Assembly: GCA_002409965.1 (NCBI GenBank)
Contig: DHON01000058.1
Span: 3,813 to 15,521, forward strand
DNA from: Firmicutes bacterium UBA5389
Lineage (GTDB): Bacteria; Bacillota; DTU025
Direction of reading: 5' to 3'
Length of the DNA stretch: 11,709 nucleotides
Below the pieces are notes generated by a model. The model saw nothing but the letters and a program-made list of their open reading frames with translations, was not told the DNA's origin and searched no databases. A program made the position numbers and the translations under genes. Below are positions 1 to 7,616 of the stretch, piece after piece (the stretch's first letter is position 1; each line of letters starts with the position of its first letter).

Positions 1-2
1 GG

Positions 3-266
3 ATGCGAACAGACTCGGTGGGGCAGACTCAGCTCTTGGTGGAAGTGACCAACGTGCCGCCGCCCGCGCAGCTTGGCGCCGGTTGGTACACGGCGTTGTT
101 CGCGTTTGACGGGAGTTCGTTTGAGGTTCCGTTGGTAGAAGCGCCGGGAACAGGTGTGTGGGCAGCCACAACAGTCCAGTCGCTGCCGGCCCAGTTCTTC
201 GCTGCAGGCAGCGCAAACATCTACCCTGGCCCCGTGCTTGGAGGGCTGGTAGCCAACTGCAGGTAG
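3..266 (+). CDS. C-terminal part of an unrecognised protein (partial at window edge)
   Basis: An open frame enters from the left edge and ends at a TAG at 264-266. The ATG at 3-5 has no visible ribosome binding site because the window starts there, so this is more likely the last 87 or so residues of a longer gene than a complete small one. The translated segment is rich in Gly, Ala, Pro and Val, with aromatic positions (GWYTALFAFDG near residues 27-37). It has one Cys, next to the C-terminus, and no transmembrane segment. This composition would suit the end of a secreted or surface beta-rich domain, but I recognise no family. It converges on the potassium channel gene on the other strand. 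Whether it is coding at all is moderately uncertain. Confidence 0.45.
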   Translation: MRTDSVGQTQLLVEVTNVPPPAQLGAGWYTALFAFDGSSFEVPLVEAPGTGVWAATTVQSLPAQFFAAGSANIYPGPVLGGLVANCR

Positions 267-290
267 CCAACTGCAGGTAGCCGGCTGCGG
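249..290. repeat. 14-bp tandem repeat, three copies
   Basis: Two exact copies of GTAGCCAACTGCAG (249-262, 263-276) are followed by a third, diverged copy GTAGCCGGCTGCGG (277-290). The stop codon of the upstream frame lies in the second copy, so the array straddles the end of that reading frame. It looks like slippage or a local duplication. No function is inferred. Confidence 0.8.
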
Positions 291-328
291 CACTCAGCGG
301 GGAATCGAGGTCAGCGGAAGATAGCGCC

Positions 329-360
329 AAACGAGGTGAGCCGTCCGAACGGCTCACCTC
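329..360 (-). terminator. Hairpin downstream of ktrB, likely terminator
   Basis: The 12-bp arms GAGGTGAGCCGT (333-344) and ACGGCTCACCTC (349-360) pair perfectly around a 4-base loop. The hairpin begins 5 bases beyond the ktrB stop on the minus strand. The minus-strand transcript then reads GTTT, a short U stretch. No T-run follows on the plus strand, so the hairpin best fits termination of ktrB. It may also stop the converging upstream gene weakly. Confidence 0.65.
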
Positions 361-365
361 ACCAT

Positions 366-1739
366 TCATCCTATCAGCACGCGCTCTTCCGCAAGGTGCA
401 CTGTAGATGGCTGCCGTTTGCGTTGGGCGAGGGCCATCATCACTGTCAACGGTCCAACTCGGCCCATGAACATGGTGGCCATGATGAAGATCCGGCCGAT
501 GTCCGACAGGCTGGGCGTGATCCCCATGGTCAGCCCCACTGTGCCGAAAGCTGACGTGGTCTCGAACAGCAGCTCCAGGAAGCGCGCGTTCTCGGTGACC
601 GATAACACCAGCGTAACTCCGGTCACCAATCCCATAGCCAGTGTCGCTATGGTCATGGCCTTCATTATGTCGTCCGGGGGCAGACGTCTCTCGTGCATCT
701 CAACATCGCTCCGTCCTCTCGCTGTGCTGATTATTGCAGCAAGAAGCACTCCGAAGGTAGTCGTCTTTATCCCGCCCCCTGTGGAACCGGGTGATGCGCC
801 GATGAACATCAGGATAATCATGACGAAAAGGGTGCCGTCTCTGAGTTTGCCGATGTCCAGGGTGTTGAAACCCGCTGTGCGCGGGGTAATCCCCTGGAAG
901 ACGGCCCCCAGTAGCTTTCCGCCCCAGGTCAGGGGTTTGAGCGAGGCTGGGTTGGACAGCTCCAAGCCGAGGACGGCGAGTGTGCCGGCGAGCAGCAGGA
1001 TACCGGTGACCCTGAGCACCAGCTTTGTGTGCAGAGAGAGACGGTTCCCCCTGTGATGTCCCGCCAGTTCGACGATTACCGGGAACCCGAGGCCGCCCGT
1101 GACTATCAGAGCGCCGATCGTGAGCACGATCACGGGATCTGATCCCCAGCGAGTGAGACTGGTGAAAGGCCCGGTCACCGTGCCGAAGAGGTCGAACCCG
1201 GCGTTGCAGAAGGCCGAGACTGAATGGAATATCCCGTAGTACACGGACTGGCCCAGAGGAAACTGAGCCGAGAAGCGCAGGCAAAGGATGATCGCTCCAA
1301 TGCCCTCGACGATTACGGTGGTAAGGAAGAGGTATCTGGTCAGCCGAACGAGTCCCGCCATTGTGAACTGGTTGAGCGATTCCTGCAGGAAGAGCCGGCC
1401 TCGAAGAGTGATCCGTCTTCCCAGCACGAGGGCCATCATCGTGGCCATGGCCATGAAGCCAAGTCCGCCCACTTGAATCAGCGCAAGCACCACAACCTGC
1501 CCCAAGAGCGAGTAGGTCGTGGCGGTGTCCACGACCACCAGGCCTGTAACGCAGGTGGCGGACGTGGCGGTGAACAGGGCGTCGATATAGCGCACGCCCA
1601 AACCATCGGCTGACGCGGCGGGCAGCGACAGCAGGATAGAACCCAGCAGAATCACAACCCCAAATCCCATGACCAGGAACTGAGAAGGATTGAGCCTTGC
1701 GCTCCGCGTTCTGCCAGCCATTCCATTGTCGGCGATCAT
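366..1739 (-). CDS. ktrB: Potassium uptake channel subunit, KtrB/TrkH family
   Basis: This is an integral membrane K+ (Na+-coupled) translocating subunit of the Ktr/Trk/HKT superfamily, 457 residues, the normal length for KtrB. The four pore-loop repeats are all visible: TATSATCVTGL (57-67), SVSAFCNAGFDLF (173-185), FQGITPRTAGFNT (281-293) and ETTSAFGTVGLT (393-404). Their filter glycines are G66, G181, G290 and G402. The flexible intramembrane gate segment GASPGSTGGGIKTTT is at 314-328. Many hydrophobic helices flank these loops. The ATG at 1739 has an AAGGAAGGG ribosome binding site a few bases upstream (minus strand, 1746-1754). Known KtrB proteins work with a cytoplasmic RCK-domain ring (KtrA/KtrC). 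No such gene lies in this window, so the partner must be elsewhere. The leader is only about 28 bases from the predicted transcription start, too short for a c-di-AMP riboswitch. KtrB is favoured over a longer TrkH by size. Confidence 0.93.
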   Translation of the reverse strand: MIADNGMAGRTRSARLNPSQFLVMGFGVVILLGSILLSLPAASADGLGVRYIDALFTATSATCVTGLVVVDTATTYSLLGQVVVLALIQVGGLGFMAMATMMALVLGRRITLRGRLFLQESLNQFTMAGLVRLTRYLFLTTVIVEGIGAIILCLRFSAQFPLGQSVYYGIFHSVSAFCNAGFDLFGTVTGPFTSLTRWGSDPVIVLTIGALIVTGGLGFPVIVELAGHHRGNRLSLHTKLVLRVTGILLLAGTLAVLGLELSNPASLKPLTWGGKLLGAVFQGITPRTAGFNTLDIGKLRDGTLFVMIILMFIGASPGSTGGGIKTTTFGVLLAAIISTARGRSDVEMHERRLPPDDIMKAMTIATLAMGLVTGVTLVLSVTENARFLELLFETTSAFGTVGLTMGITPSLSDIGRIFIMATMFMGRVGPLTVMMALAQRKRQPSTVHLAEERVLIG

Positions 1740-1773
1740 GAGATACCCTTCCTTCGCGTCCTAAACGCACACA

Positions 1774-1802
1774 ATCCTATCATTGCGCCTTTTGGGTGTC
1801 AA
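1774..1802 (-). promoter_or_regulatory. Sigma-A-type promoter of ktrB
   Basis: On the minus strand there is a consensus TTGACA (-35, 1797-1802), a 17-base spacer and TAGGAT (-10, 1774-1779). A TG one base upstream of the -10 makes it an extended -10. Transcription should start near 1767, leaving a short leader before the ATG at 1739. It is divergent from the tRNA-His promoter. Confidence 0.75.
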
Positions 1803-1820
1803 TTTGCGAGGACGGCTCTC

Positions 1821-1850
1821 TTGACCGCTGTCCCGAGGCCATGTTAGAAT
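1821..1850 (+). promoter_or_regulatory. Sigma-A-type promoter of tRNA-His
   Basis: TTGACC (1821-1826), an 18-base spacer and TAGAAT (1845-1850) lie just upstream of tRNA-His. The predicted start falls near 1857, leaving a very short 5' leader before the mature tRNA end at 1864. Confidence 0.7.
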
Positions 1851-1863
1851 CAAGGCGCAGTGT

Positions 1864-1941
1864 GGTGGATGTAGCTCAGGTGGCTAGAGCATCAGATTGT
1901 GGCTCTGAGGGTCGTGGGTTCAAGTCCCATCATCCACCCCA
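1864..1941 (+). tRNA. tRNA-His (anticodon GTG)
   Basis: A full cloverleaf can be folded. The acceptor stem GTGGATG (1865-1871) pairs with CATCCAC (1931-1937). The D stem is GCTC/GAGC. The anticodon stem TCAGA/TCTGA encloses the loop TTGTGGC, with anticodon GTG at 1899-1901. The T arm has loop TTCAAGT (1919-1925). The extra G at -1 (1864) faces C73 (1938), the histidine-specific identity element. CCA is encoded at 1939-1941. Confidence 0.97.
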
Positions 1942-1966
1942 TTACCTTTACAGACTTGTGGAGTTT

Positions 1967-1997
1967 GTGCCCCGGTCGAGTTCCGGGGCGCTTTTTT
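1967..1997 (+). terminator. Intrinsic terminator after tRNA-His
   Basis: A GTGCCCCGG arm (1967-1975) and a CCGGGGCGC arm (1983-1991) form a 9-bp stem with one G-U pair and a 7-base loop. Six T residues follow directly (1992-1997). This is a textbook Rho-independent terminator, 25 bases after the tRNA. Confidence 0.9.
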
Positions 1998-2036
1998 GCG
2001 GCGCCTTTTGTGGCGCTTTTTTGTGGCGCTTTTTCT
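1985..2036 (+). repeat. Imperfect tandem repeat of a GGCGC-T-run unit
   Basis: The distal arm and T-tract of the terminator are repeated about four times: GGGGCGCTTTTTTG (1985-1998), CGGCGCCTTTTG (1999-2010), TGGCGCTTTTTTG (2011-2023) and TGGCGCTTTTTCT (2024-2036). The last unit runs into the -35 element of the tRNA-Arg promoter. The 12- to 14-base period suggests slippage. The extra units may add fail-safe pause sites. Confidence 0.8.
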
Positions 2037-2064
2037 TTACACCCATTTTCGGTTGTGCTATACT
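2036..2064 (+). promoter_or_regulatory. Strong sigma-A-type promoter of tRNA-Arg
   Basis: TTTACA (2036-2041), exactly 17 bases, then TATACT (2059-2064): each hexamer is one mismatch from consensus. Transcription should begin near 2071, 13 bases before the mature tRNA-Arg. It could also supply read-through transcription of tig, since no convincing separate promoter was seen for tig. Confidence 0.8.
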
Positions 2065-2083
2065 GTGTCGCGGTTGTAAGCGC

Positions 2084-2160
2084 GCGCCCGTAGCTCAGCC
2101 GGATAGAGCGATGGACTTCGAATCCATAGGCCGCAGGTTCGAGCCCTGCCGGGCGCGCCA
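2084..2160 (+). tRNA. tRNA-Arg (anticodon TCG)
   Basis: The cloverleaf is complete. The acceptor GCGCCCG (2084-2090) pairs with CGGGCGC (2150-2156). The D stem is GCTC/GAGC (2093-2096, 2106-2109). The anticodon stem ATGGA/TCCAT encloses loop CTTCGAA, with TCG at 2118-2120. The T stem GCAGG/CCTGC has loop TTCGAGC. The discriminator is G, and CCA is encoded (2158-2160). This tRNA reads CGA and possibly other CGN codons. Confidence 0.96.
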
Positions 2161-2247
2161 TTAGCCATGTCCATTAGGTTATGGCCGTGCATGATCGATC
2201 GCCGGCGGGCTTGCGGTGGATAGCACACAGCGCAGTGTAGCTGTTTT

Positions 2248-2283
2248 GTCCCGGTTATCGCCGTGAAAGGCGCGTGCCGGGGC
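2248..2283 (+). promoter_or_regulatory. Stem-loop between tRNA-Arg and tig
   Basis: An outer stem GTCCCGG (2248-2254) pairs with CCGGGGC (2277-2283, one G-U). A 4x4 internal loop follows, then an inner stem CGCC/GGCG (2259-2262, 2269-2272) closed by GTGAAA. Four T residues come only 7 bases later (2290-2293), so this could be a leaky terminator for tRNA-Arg or a structured part of the tig leader. The remainder of 2161-2373 shows no RNA gene or convincing promoter. Confidence 0.45.
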
Positions 2284-2307
2284 ATGCTGTTTTGAAGTGC
2301 ATTTTCC

Positions 2308-2381
2308 GGAGGAATCATCTGTCGAGCCGTCGAATAGGTTACCCGAAGGACGCTCGGGGGAACGAGGTGCACCATGTATAA
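2308..2381 (+). other. Orphan Shine-Dalgarno with possible short leader frame before tig
   Basis: GGAGG at 2308-2312 is a strong ribosome binding site, 66 bases upstream of tig and far from its ATG. Six bases after it is a CTG (2319) opening a 20-codon frame that ends with TAA at 2379-2381, overlapping the first bases of tig. No ATG, GTG or TTG is correctly spaced from it. A leader peptide starting at CTG is only a possibility; the site may be a relic. Confidence 0.2.
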
Positions 2382-3744
2382 GGCTAGTGTAGTCGGAGTT
2401 GACGACGAACGTACGATCCTGGAGATAACCGTTGAGGAACCGCGTGTTCGCGAGGCTGTGGCGCGCGCCGTCCGGAAGGTGGCGGGGCGGGTCTCCATTC
2501 CCGGGTTCCGCAAGGGAAAGGCGCCTCGTGCCGTGCTCGAGCGCTTTGTGAGCAGGGAGGCCCTGTACGATGAGGCCATCCAGGCTATCGTCCCCGAGGC
2601 GTACTCAGCGGCTCTTCGCGAAACGGGCGTTAAGCCGTTGGATGACCCGGAATTCGACGGGCTTGACGATGCCGAGCTGGAAAACGGCGAACCGCTGGTG
2701 TTCAAGATCAAGATTACAGCCAGTCCTCAGGTCAAACTGGGCGACTACACCGCCATTAAGCTCGATCGCGAACAGCGTGAGATCACCGATGAGGATGTAG
2801 ACCAGGCGCTGGAGCACATGCGCGAAGCGCGGGCCGAGTACGTCCCGTCAGAGCGTTCGGTGGTGGAGGCAGGCGATCTTGTCACTGCCGACATTGAGGG
2901 GTATGTCGATGGTGAGCTGAAGGAGTCCTTCTCCGCGCACGATCTTCAGGTTTTGGTCGGGTCTGGTCAGCTGATTCCAGGTCTGGATGAGAACATCGCA
3001 GGCATGAATGTGAATGAACCGCGGGAGTTCGTGGTCAACCTGCCCGAAACCTCGGAAGATGGTGAAACCGTTGACCGCGAAGTGACTTTCAAGGCATCGG
3101 TCAAGGACGTCAAGATCAAGCAAGTGCCTGATCTTGACGATGATCTCGCCAAAGACGTTGGCGGCGTCGATACGCTGCAGGCGCTGCGCGACAAGCTAAT
3201 GCACTCTCTGCGCCATCGGGCGCTGGACGATGCGATTAGCGACCTTTCAAAGCGCGCTGTTGCGTCTTTGGTGACGACCTCCGAGGTGGAGATCCCTAAG
3301 CTTTTGATCGAGCGCCAGGTCGCTGAGGAACTGCGAAACCTCCAGGGCAAGCTGCGCGATCAGGGTCTGGAGTGGGAGCAGTACCTCTCGGCCAGGGGAA
3401 AGTCGGAAGACGAGATCCGCGAGCAGTTTCGAGAGACCGCTCCGGGCACGGTCAAGACCGAGCTCGTGTTGGAGGCCTTGGCCGAGAAGGAAGGCCTTAC
3501 GCCCACCGCGGACGAGGTGAGCATGGCGGTGTTCCAGATGGCCTACGATGCGTTTGGCGATGATAAAGATAAGCTGAACAAGGTGGTACTCGACCCAGGC
3601 ATGCGCGCGGTGGCCACCGAGGTGCTGGTCAATACGAAGGCCCTGCAGTTCCTGGGCCGCGCCTGTGACGCTGATCCCGAGAGCGCCAAGTGCGACCAGT
3701 GTGCATCCGAGGCGCATGATTCCGAGGGAGAAGCACAAGAATAA
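2374..3744 (+). CDS. tig: Trigger factor, ribosome-associated chaperone and prolyl isomerase
   Basis: Trigger factor binds at the ribosome exit tunnel and shields nascent chains. The protein is 456 residues, slightly longer than the usual 430 or so. The N-terminal ribosome-docking domain carries the signature GFRKGKAP (44-51). An FKBP-like PPIase domain follows (about 160-247, beginning GDLVTADIEGYVDG). The helical C-terminal chaperone arms run from about 250 to 430. The ATG at 2374 is preceded by GAGGTG (2364-2369) at good spacing. The last 26 residues are an acidic tail with three cysteines, C431, C440 and C443 (C-x8-C-x2-C), and H448, which I do not associate with standard trigger factors. 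It might bind a metal. The stop is 36 bases before clpP, consistent with one operon. Confidence 0.96.
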   Translation: MYKASVVGVDDERTILEITVEEPRVREAVARAVRKVAGRVSIPGFRKGKAPRAVLERFVSREALYDEAIQAIVPEAYSAALRETGVKPLDDPEFDGLDDAELENGEPLVFKIKITASPQVKLGDYTAIKLDREQREITDEDVDQALEHMREARAEYVPSERSVVEAGDLVTADIEGYVDGELKESFSAHDLQVLVGSGQLIPGLDENIAGMNVNEPREFVVNLPETSEDGETVDREVTFKASVKDVKIKQVPDLDDDLAKDVGGVDTLQALRDKLMHSLRHRALDDAISDLSKRAVASLVTTSEVEIPKLLIERQVAEELRNLQGKLRDQGLEWEQYLSARGKSEDEIREQFRETAPGTVKTELVLEALAEKEGLTPTADEVSMAVFQMAYDAFGDDKDKLNKVVLDPGMRAVATEVLVNTKALQFLGRACDADPESAKCDQCASEAHDSEGEAQE

Positions 3745-3766
3745 CGTGGACTCCAGCACTTTGCGT

Positions 3767-3773
3767 AGGAGGT
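3767..3773 (+). promoter_or_regulatory. Ribosome binding site of clpP (decides the start)
   Basis: AGGAGGT at 3767-3773, 7 bases before the ATG at 3781, is a near-perfect site. An in-frame GTG at 3772 overlaps this site and so cannot be the start. The ATG gives the family-typical N-terminus MTLIPIVVEQ. Confidence 0.85.
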
Positions 3774-3780
3774 GACGACG

Positions 3781-4374
3781 ATGACCCTGATACCTATAGT
3801 CGTTGAGCAAACCAGTCGCGGCGAAAGGGCATATGATATTTACTCCAGGCTTCTCAAAGACAGGATCGTCTTCATTGGAGGCCCAATCGACGATAGTATG
3901 GCCAACTTGGTCATTGCGCAGATGCTGTTTCTCCAGGGGGAGGACCCTGACAAGGACATAAACCTTTATGTCAATAGCCCGGGCGGGTCTGTGACCTCGG
4001 GGCTTGCGATATACGATACGATGCAGTACGTGAAGCCTCAGGTTTCCACGGTGTGTGTTGGTCTCGCAGCCAGTATGGCAGCGGTGCTCTTGGCGGCCGG
4101 CGCGAAAGGCAAGCGTCATGCCCTTCCGTATTCGCGCGTCATGATACACCAGCCGGCCGGCGGCACTTCCGGTCAGGCCACCGACATCGAAATCCAGGCA
4201 AGAGAGATCCTGCGCATCAAGGGAATCACTCACGAGATTCTTGCGCGGCATACGGGGCAACCTGCTGACCGCGTAGAGCAGGACACTGAGCGCGACTACT
4301 ACATGTCCGCCCTGGAGGCCAAGGACTACGGCATCATCGACAACATCTTCGAGGGCAAGGCCGGCAAGCCCTAG
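3781..4374 (+). CDS. clpP: ATP-dependent Clp protease proteolytic subunit ClpP
   Basis: ClpP is the serine peptidase that forms the double-heptamer barrel served by ClpX and other Clp ATPases in the cytoplasm. The protein has 197 residues, the standard length. The catalytic triad is complete and at the positions of Bacillus ClpP: Ser98 in GLAASMA, His123 in MIHQP and Asp172 in ERDYY. The oxyanion-region glycines lie in NSPGGSV (65-71). The N-terminal IPIVVEQTSRGERAYDIYSRL, which includes the axial loop, closely resembles Firmicutes ClpP and has little or no long propeptide. The start is set by the AGGAGGT site. clpX begins only 15 bases after the stop, so the two are very probably co-transcribed and made as partners. 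I saw no CtsR box upstream. Confidence 0.97.
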   Translation: MTLIPIVVEQTSRGERAYDIYSRLLKDRIVFIGGPIDDSMANLVIAQMLFLQGEDPDKDINLYVNSPGGSVTSGLAIYDTMQYVKPQVSTVCVGLAASMAAVLLAAGAKGKRHALPYSRVMIHQPAGGTSGQATDIEIQAREILRIKGITHEILARHTGQPADRVEQDTERDYYMSALEAKDYGIIDNIFEGKAGKP

Positions 4375-4389
4375 CCGAGAGGTGGTCAC

Positions 4390-5658
<1,269 letters not shown>

Positions 5659-5691
5659 CGCAGGCTTGATGCTGAACTGATTGCCACCGTT

Positions 5692-5734
5692 CTATCCCGG
5701 CGAGCGCTCGCGGCCCGCCGGGATAGTTGCTTTT
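5692..5734 (+). terminator. Hairpin with T-run between clpX and lonB
   Basis: CTATCCCGGCG (5692-5702) and CGCCGGGATAG (5716-5726) form a perfect 11-bp stem around a 13-base loop. TTGCTTTT follows (5727-5734). It likely ends the tig-clpP-clpX transcript or lets only part through to lonB. The T-run is interrupted, so read-through is plausible. The rest of 5659-5773 shows only the lonB ribosome binding site. Confidence 0.6.
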
Positions 5735-5773
5735 CACCGGGGCATGATACACCCTGGACAGGAGGGAACGGCG

Positions 5774-7480
5774 GTGAACAGCATTGGCGTGCTCGGACTG
5801 ATCAACCTGTTCTTCGCGGTCGTCATCGGTCTTTACTTCTGGAACCTCCTCCGTGCCCAGCACGGCTCGAAGAGCGCAGTGGGGCGCGAGTCCCGGCGCG
5901 AGCTGGACAAGCTGCGCGACCTGCGCAGCATCTGCCTGACCAAGCCCCTCACCGAACTGACCAGGCCAAAGTGTTTCGAAGACGTCATCGGGCAGTCGGA
6001 TGCGCTGCGCTCTCTGCGCGCCGCGCTGTGCGGGCCCAATCCGCAGCACGTCATCGTGTACGGCCCGCCCGGCGTGGGCAAGACCGCGGCCGCCCGCGTT
6101 GTGCTGGAGGAGGCCAAGAAGAGCAGCCTGTCGCCGTTCAGGTCTGACGCGGTGTTTGTCGAGATGGACGCCAACACGGCGCGCTTTGACGACAGGGGAA
6201 TAGCCGATCCGCTCATTGGGTCGGTGCACGACCCAATATACCAGGGCGCGGGGCCGCTCGGCATCGCGGGCATCCCCCAGCCCAAACCGGGCGCCGTAAC
6301 TCGAGCTCACGGCGGCGTGCTGTTCATCGACGAGATCGGCGAACTCCACCCCATACAGATGAACAAGCTTCTCAAAGTCCTGGAAGACAGGAAAGTGTTC
6401 CTTGAGTCCGCATACTACAGCCCAGACGACAACAACATACCCCAGCACATCCACGACATATTCCGAAACGGTCTGCCGGCCGATTTCCGCCTGGTCGGCG
6501 CCACTACCCGACCGACTCGCGATATTCCTCCAGCCATCAGGTCAAGGTGCCTGGAAGTCTACTTCCGCGCGCTCTCTCCTGACGAAGTGGCGACGATTGC
6601 CTCGCGCGCTCTCGACAGGGTGAACATGGGCGCTGAAGACGGTGTGATCGATATCGTCAGGAAGTATGCGCAGAACGGGCGAGACGCAGTCAACATGGTT
6701 CAGCTCGCTATGGGCGTGGCGGTGACTGAAGGGCGCAAGACCTTGCTCAAGGCGGACATGGAATGGGTGGTGGAGAGCGGCCAGTATGCGCTTCGTCCGG
6801 AGAAACGTGTTGGGGACTCGCCGGCTGTGGGAGTGGTGAACGGCCTTGCGGTGTGGGGGCCCGGCATGGGTTCGGTCATCGAAGTGGAAGCGACTGCCGT
6901 CCGCGCGCAGGCAGGGCGAGGCTCTTTCATGGTGACAGGAGTGGTGGAAGAGGAAGAGCAGGGAGACGGCGGGCGCGTCTTGCGCCGCCGTAGCATGGCG
7001 CGGAGTTCCGTAGATAATGTCTGCACGGTCCTCAGGGTCAGATTCCATATTGAGACCCCCGACTTCCACGTCCACGTTAACTTCCCCGGGGGTGCGCCTG
7101 TGGACGGGCCGTCTGCGGGGTTGGCCATGGCCGTTGCGGTCCTGTCAGCAGTGAGAGGCACTCCCATCGACAACAGGCTGGCGATGACCGGCGAGATCTC
7201 CGTGCGCGGCCAGATCAAGCCGGTTGGAGGGGTGGTGGCCAAGGTGAGCGCGGCAGCCGCTGCCGGCGCGCGCAGGGTGCTGATTCCCAAGGAGAACTGG
7301 CAGGACAGGTTGGCGCAGGTCGAAGGATGTCATGTCATCGCCGTGGACGACATAGACGAGGCGTTCGAGCTGGCCAAGGTGGGATCGTGCGCCGCAGCCG
7401 AGCAGCCTTCTCCAGCACCTGTGCCGCAGGAGGTGGTGGCTGCGAGGTCCGCTTCGGCGGTATTCTCCGATCATATGTGA
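5774..7480 (+). CDS. lonB: Membrane-anchored ATP-dependent protease LonB
   Basis: This AAA+ Lon-family protease has 568 residues and is of the Bacillus LonB type (552 residues there). Residues 5-24 form one transmembrane helix (GVLGLINLFFAVVIGLYFW), placing it at the membrane. It lacks the large N-terminal domain of LonA. Walker A is GPPGVGKT (97-104) and Walker B is GVLFIDEIGE (181-190). The Lon protease domain has the catalytic Ser447 in DGPSAG and Lys490 43 residues later, the standard spacing of the Ser-Lys dyad. The GTG at 5774 is chosen because AGGAGGG (5760-5766) sits 7 bases upstream and the resulting N-terminus matches the family. A longer in-frame start at 5681 lies in the terminator region with no such site. 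In Bacillus, LonB acts mainly in the forespore; that role here is inference only. Confidence 0.95.
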   Translation: MNSIGVLGLINLFFAVVIGLYFWNLLRAQHGSKSAVGRESRRELDKLRDLRSICLTKPLTELTRPKCFEDVIGQSDALRSLRAALCGPNPQHVIVYGPPGVGKTAAARVVLEEAKKSSLSPFRSDAVFVEMDANTARFDDRGIADPLIGSVHDPIYQGAGPLGIAGIPQPKPGAVTRAHGGVLFIDEIGELHPIQMNKLLKVLEDRKVFLESAYYSPDDNNIPQHIHDIFRNGLPADFRLVGATTRPTRDIPPAIRSRCLEVYFRALSPDEVATIASRALDRVNMGAEDGVIDIVRKYAQNGRDAVNMVQLAMGVAVTEGRKTLLKADMEWVVESGQYALRPEKRVGDSPAVGVVNGLAVWGPGMGSVIEVEATAVRAQAGRGSFMVTGVVEEEEQGDGGRVLRRRSMARSSVDNVCTVLRVRFHIETPDFHVHVNFPGGAPVDGPSAGLAMAVAVLSAVRGTPIDNRLAMTGEISVRGQIKPVGGVVAKVSAAAAAGARRVLIPKENWQDRLAQVEGCHVIAVDDIDEAFELAKVGSCAAAEQPSPAPVPQEVVAARSASAVFSDHM

Positions 7481-7484
7481 ACAG

Positions 7485-7513
7485 GCGTCTCGAATTGAGA
7501 CGCTATTTCTGTT
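7485..7513 (+). terminator. Hairpin with T-rich tail between lonB and lonA
   Basis: GCGTCTC (7485-7491) and GAGACGC (7497-7503) form a perfect 7-bp stem with a GAATT loop, starting 5 bases after the lonB stop. TATTTCTGTT follows. This is a modest intrinsic terminator or attenuator. The rest of the 136-base gap is T- and then purine-rich, with no clear promoter. Confidence 0.6.
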
Positions 7514-7583
7514 GGACCAGCTCTGCCATGGATTGCTTGCTCCGAGTCTCTTTTCTTGAAGGAATGCGAGGGGGCAAGGAGAA

Positions 7584-7610
7584 TAGGAGAGGTGCAGGTA
7601 GGAGGTGCAG
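7584..7610 (+). promoter_or_regulatory. Duplicated Shine-Dalgarno region of lonA
   Basis: TAGGAGAGGTGCAG (7584-7597) is followed after one base by TAGGAGGTGCAG (7599-7610), a near-exact tandem copy. The second gives a near-consensus AGGAGGTG ahead of the GTG at 7617. A GTG inside the second copy (7605) is in frame with lonA but overlaps the ribosome binding site. Confidence 0.6.
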
Positions 7611-7616
7611 AAATCC

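Noticed and set aside
418..1056. 212-codon plus-strand frame inside ktrB
   Set aside because: It lies wholly opposite the conserved KtrB pore segments and has no ribosome binding site.
1892..2161. Minus-strand frame over the tRNA genes (peptide containing GLEPAAYGFEVHRS and GLEPTT)
   Set aside because: These are the familiar false peptides produced by translating tRNA genes on the wrong strand. Two well-folded tRNAs explain the sequence.
2058..2711. Minus-strand frame over tRNA-Arg and the start of tig
   Set aside because: It overlaps tRNA-Arg and the N-terminal half of trigger factor, is Ser/Arg-rich and low-complexity, and resembles no protein I know.
2161..3780. Search for CtsR or CIRCE heat-shock operators ahead of tig and clpP
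   Set aside because: No tandem GGTCAAA-like heptads or TTAGCACTC/GAGTGCTAA inverted repeat were seen by eye. A motif scan could confirm.
7556..7584. Possible lonA promoter TTGAAG-N17-GAGAAT
   Set aside because: Each hexamer matches consensus at only 4 of 6 positions, and the -10 lies in a purine-rich ribosome-binding region. Chance resemblance is likely.
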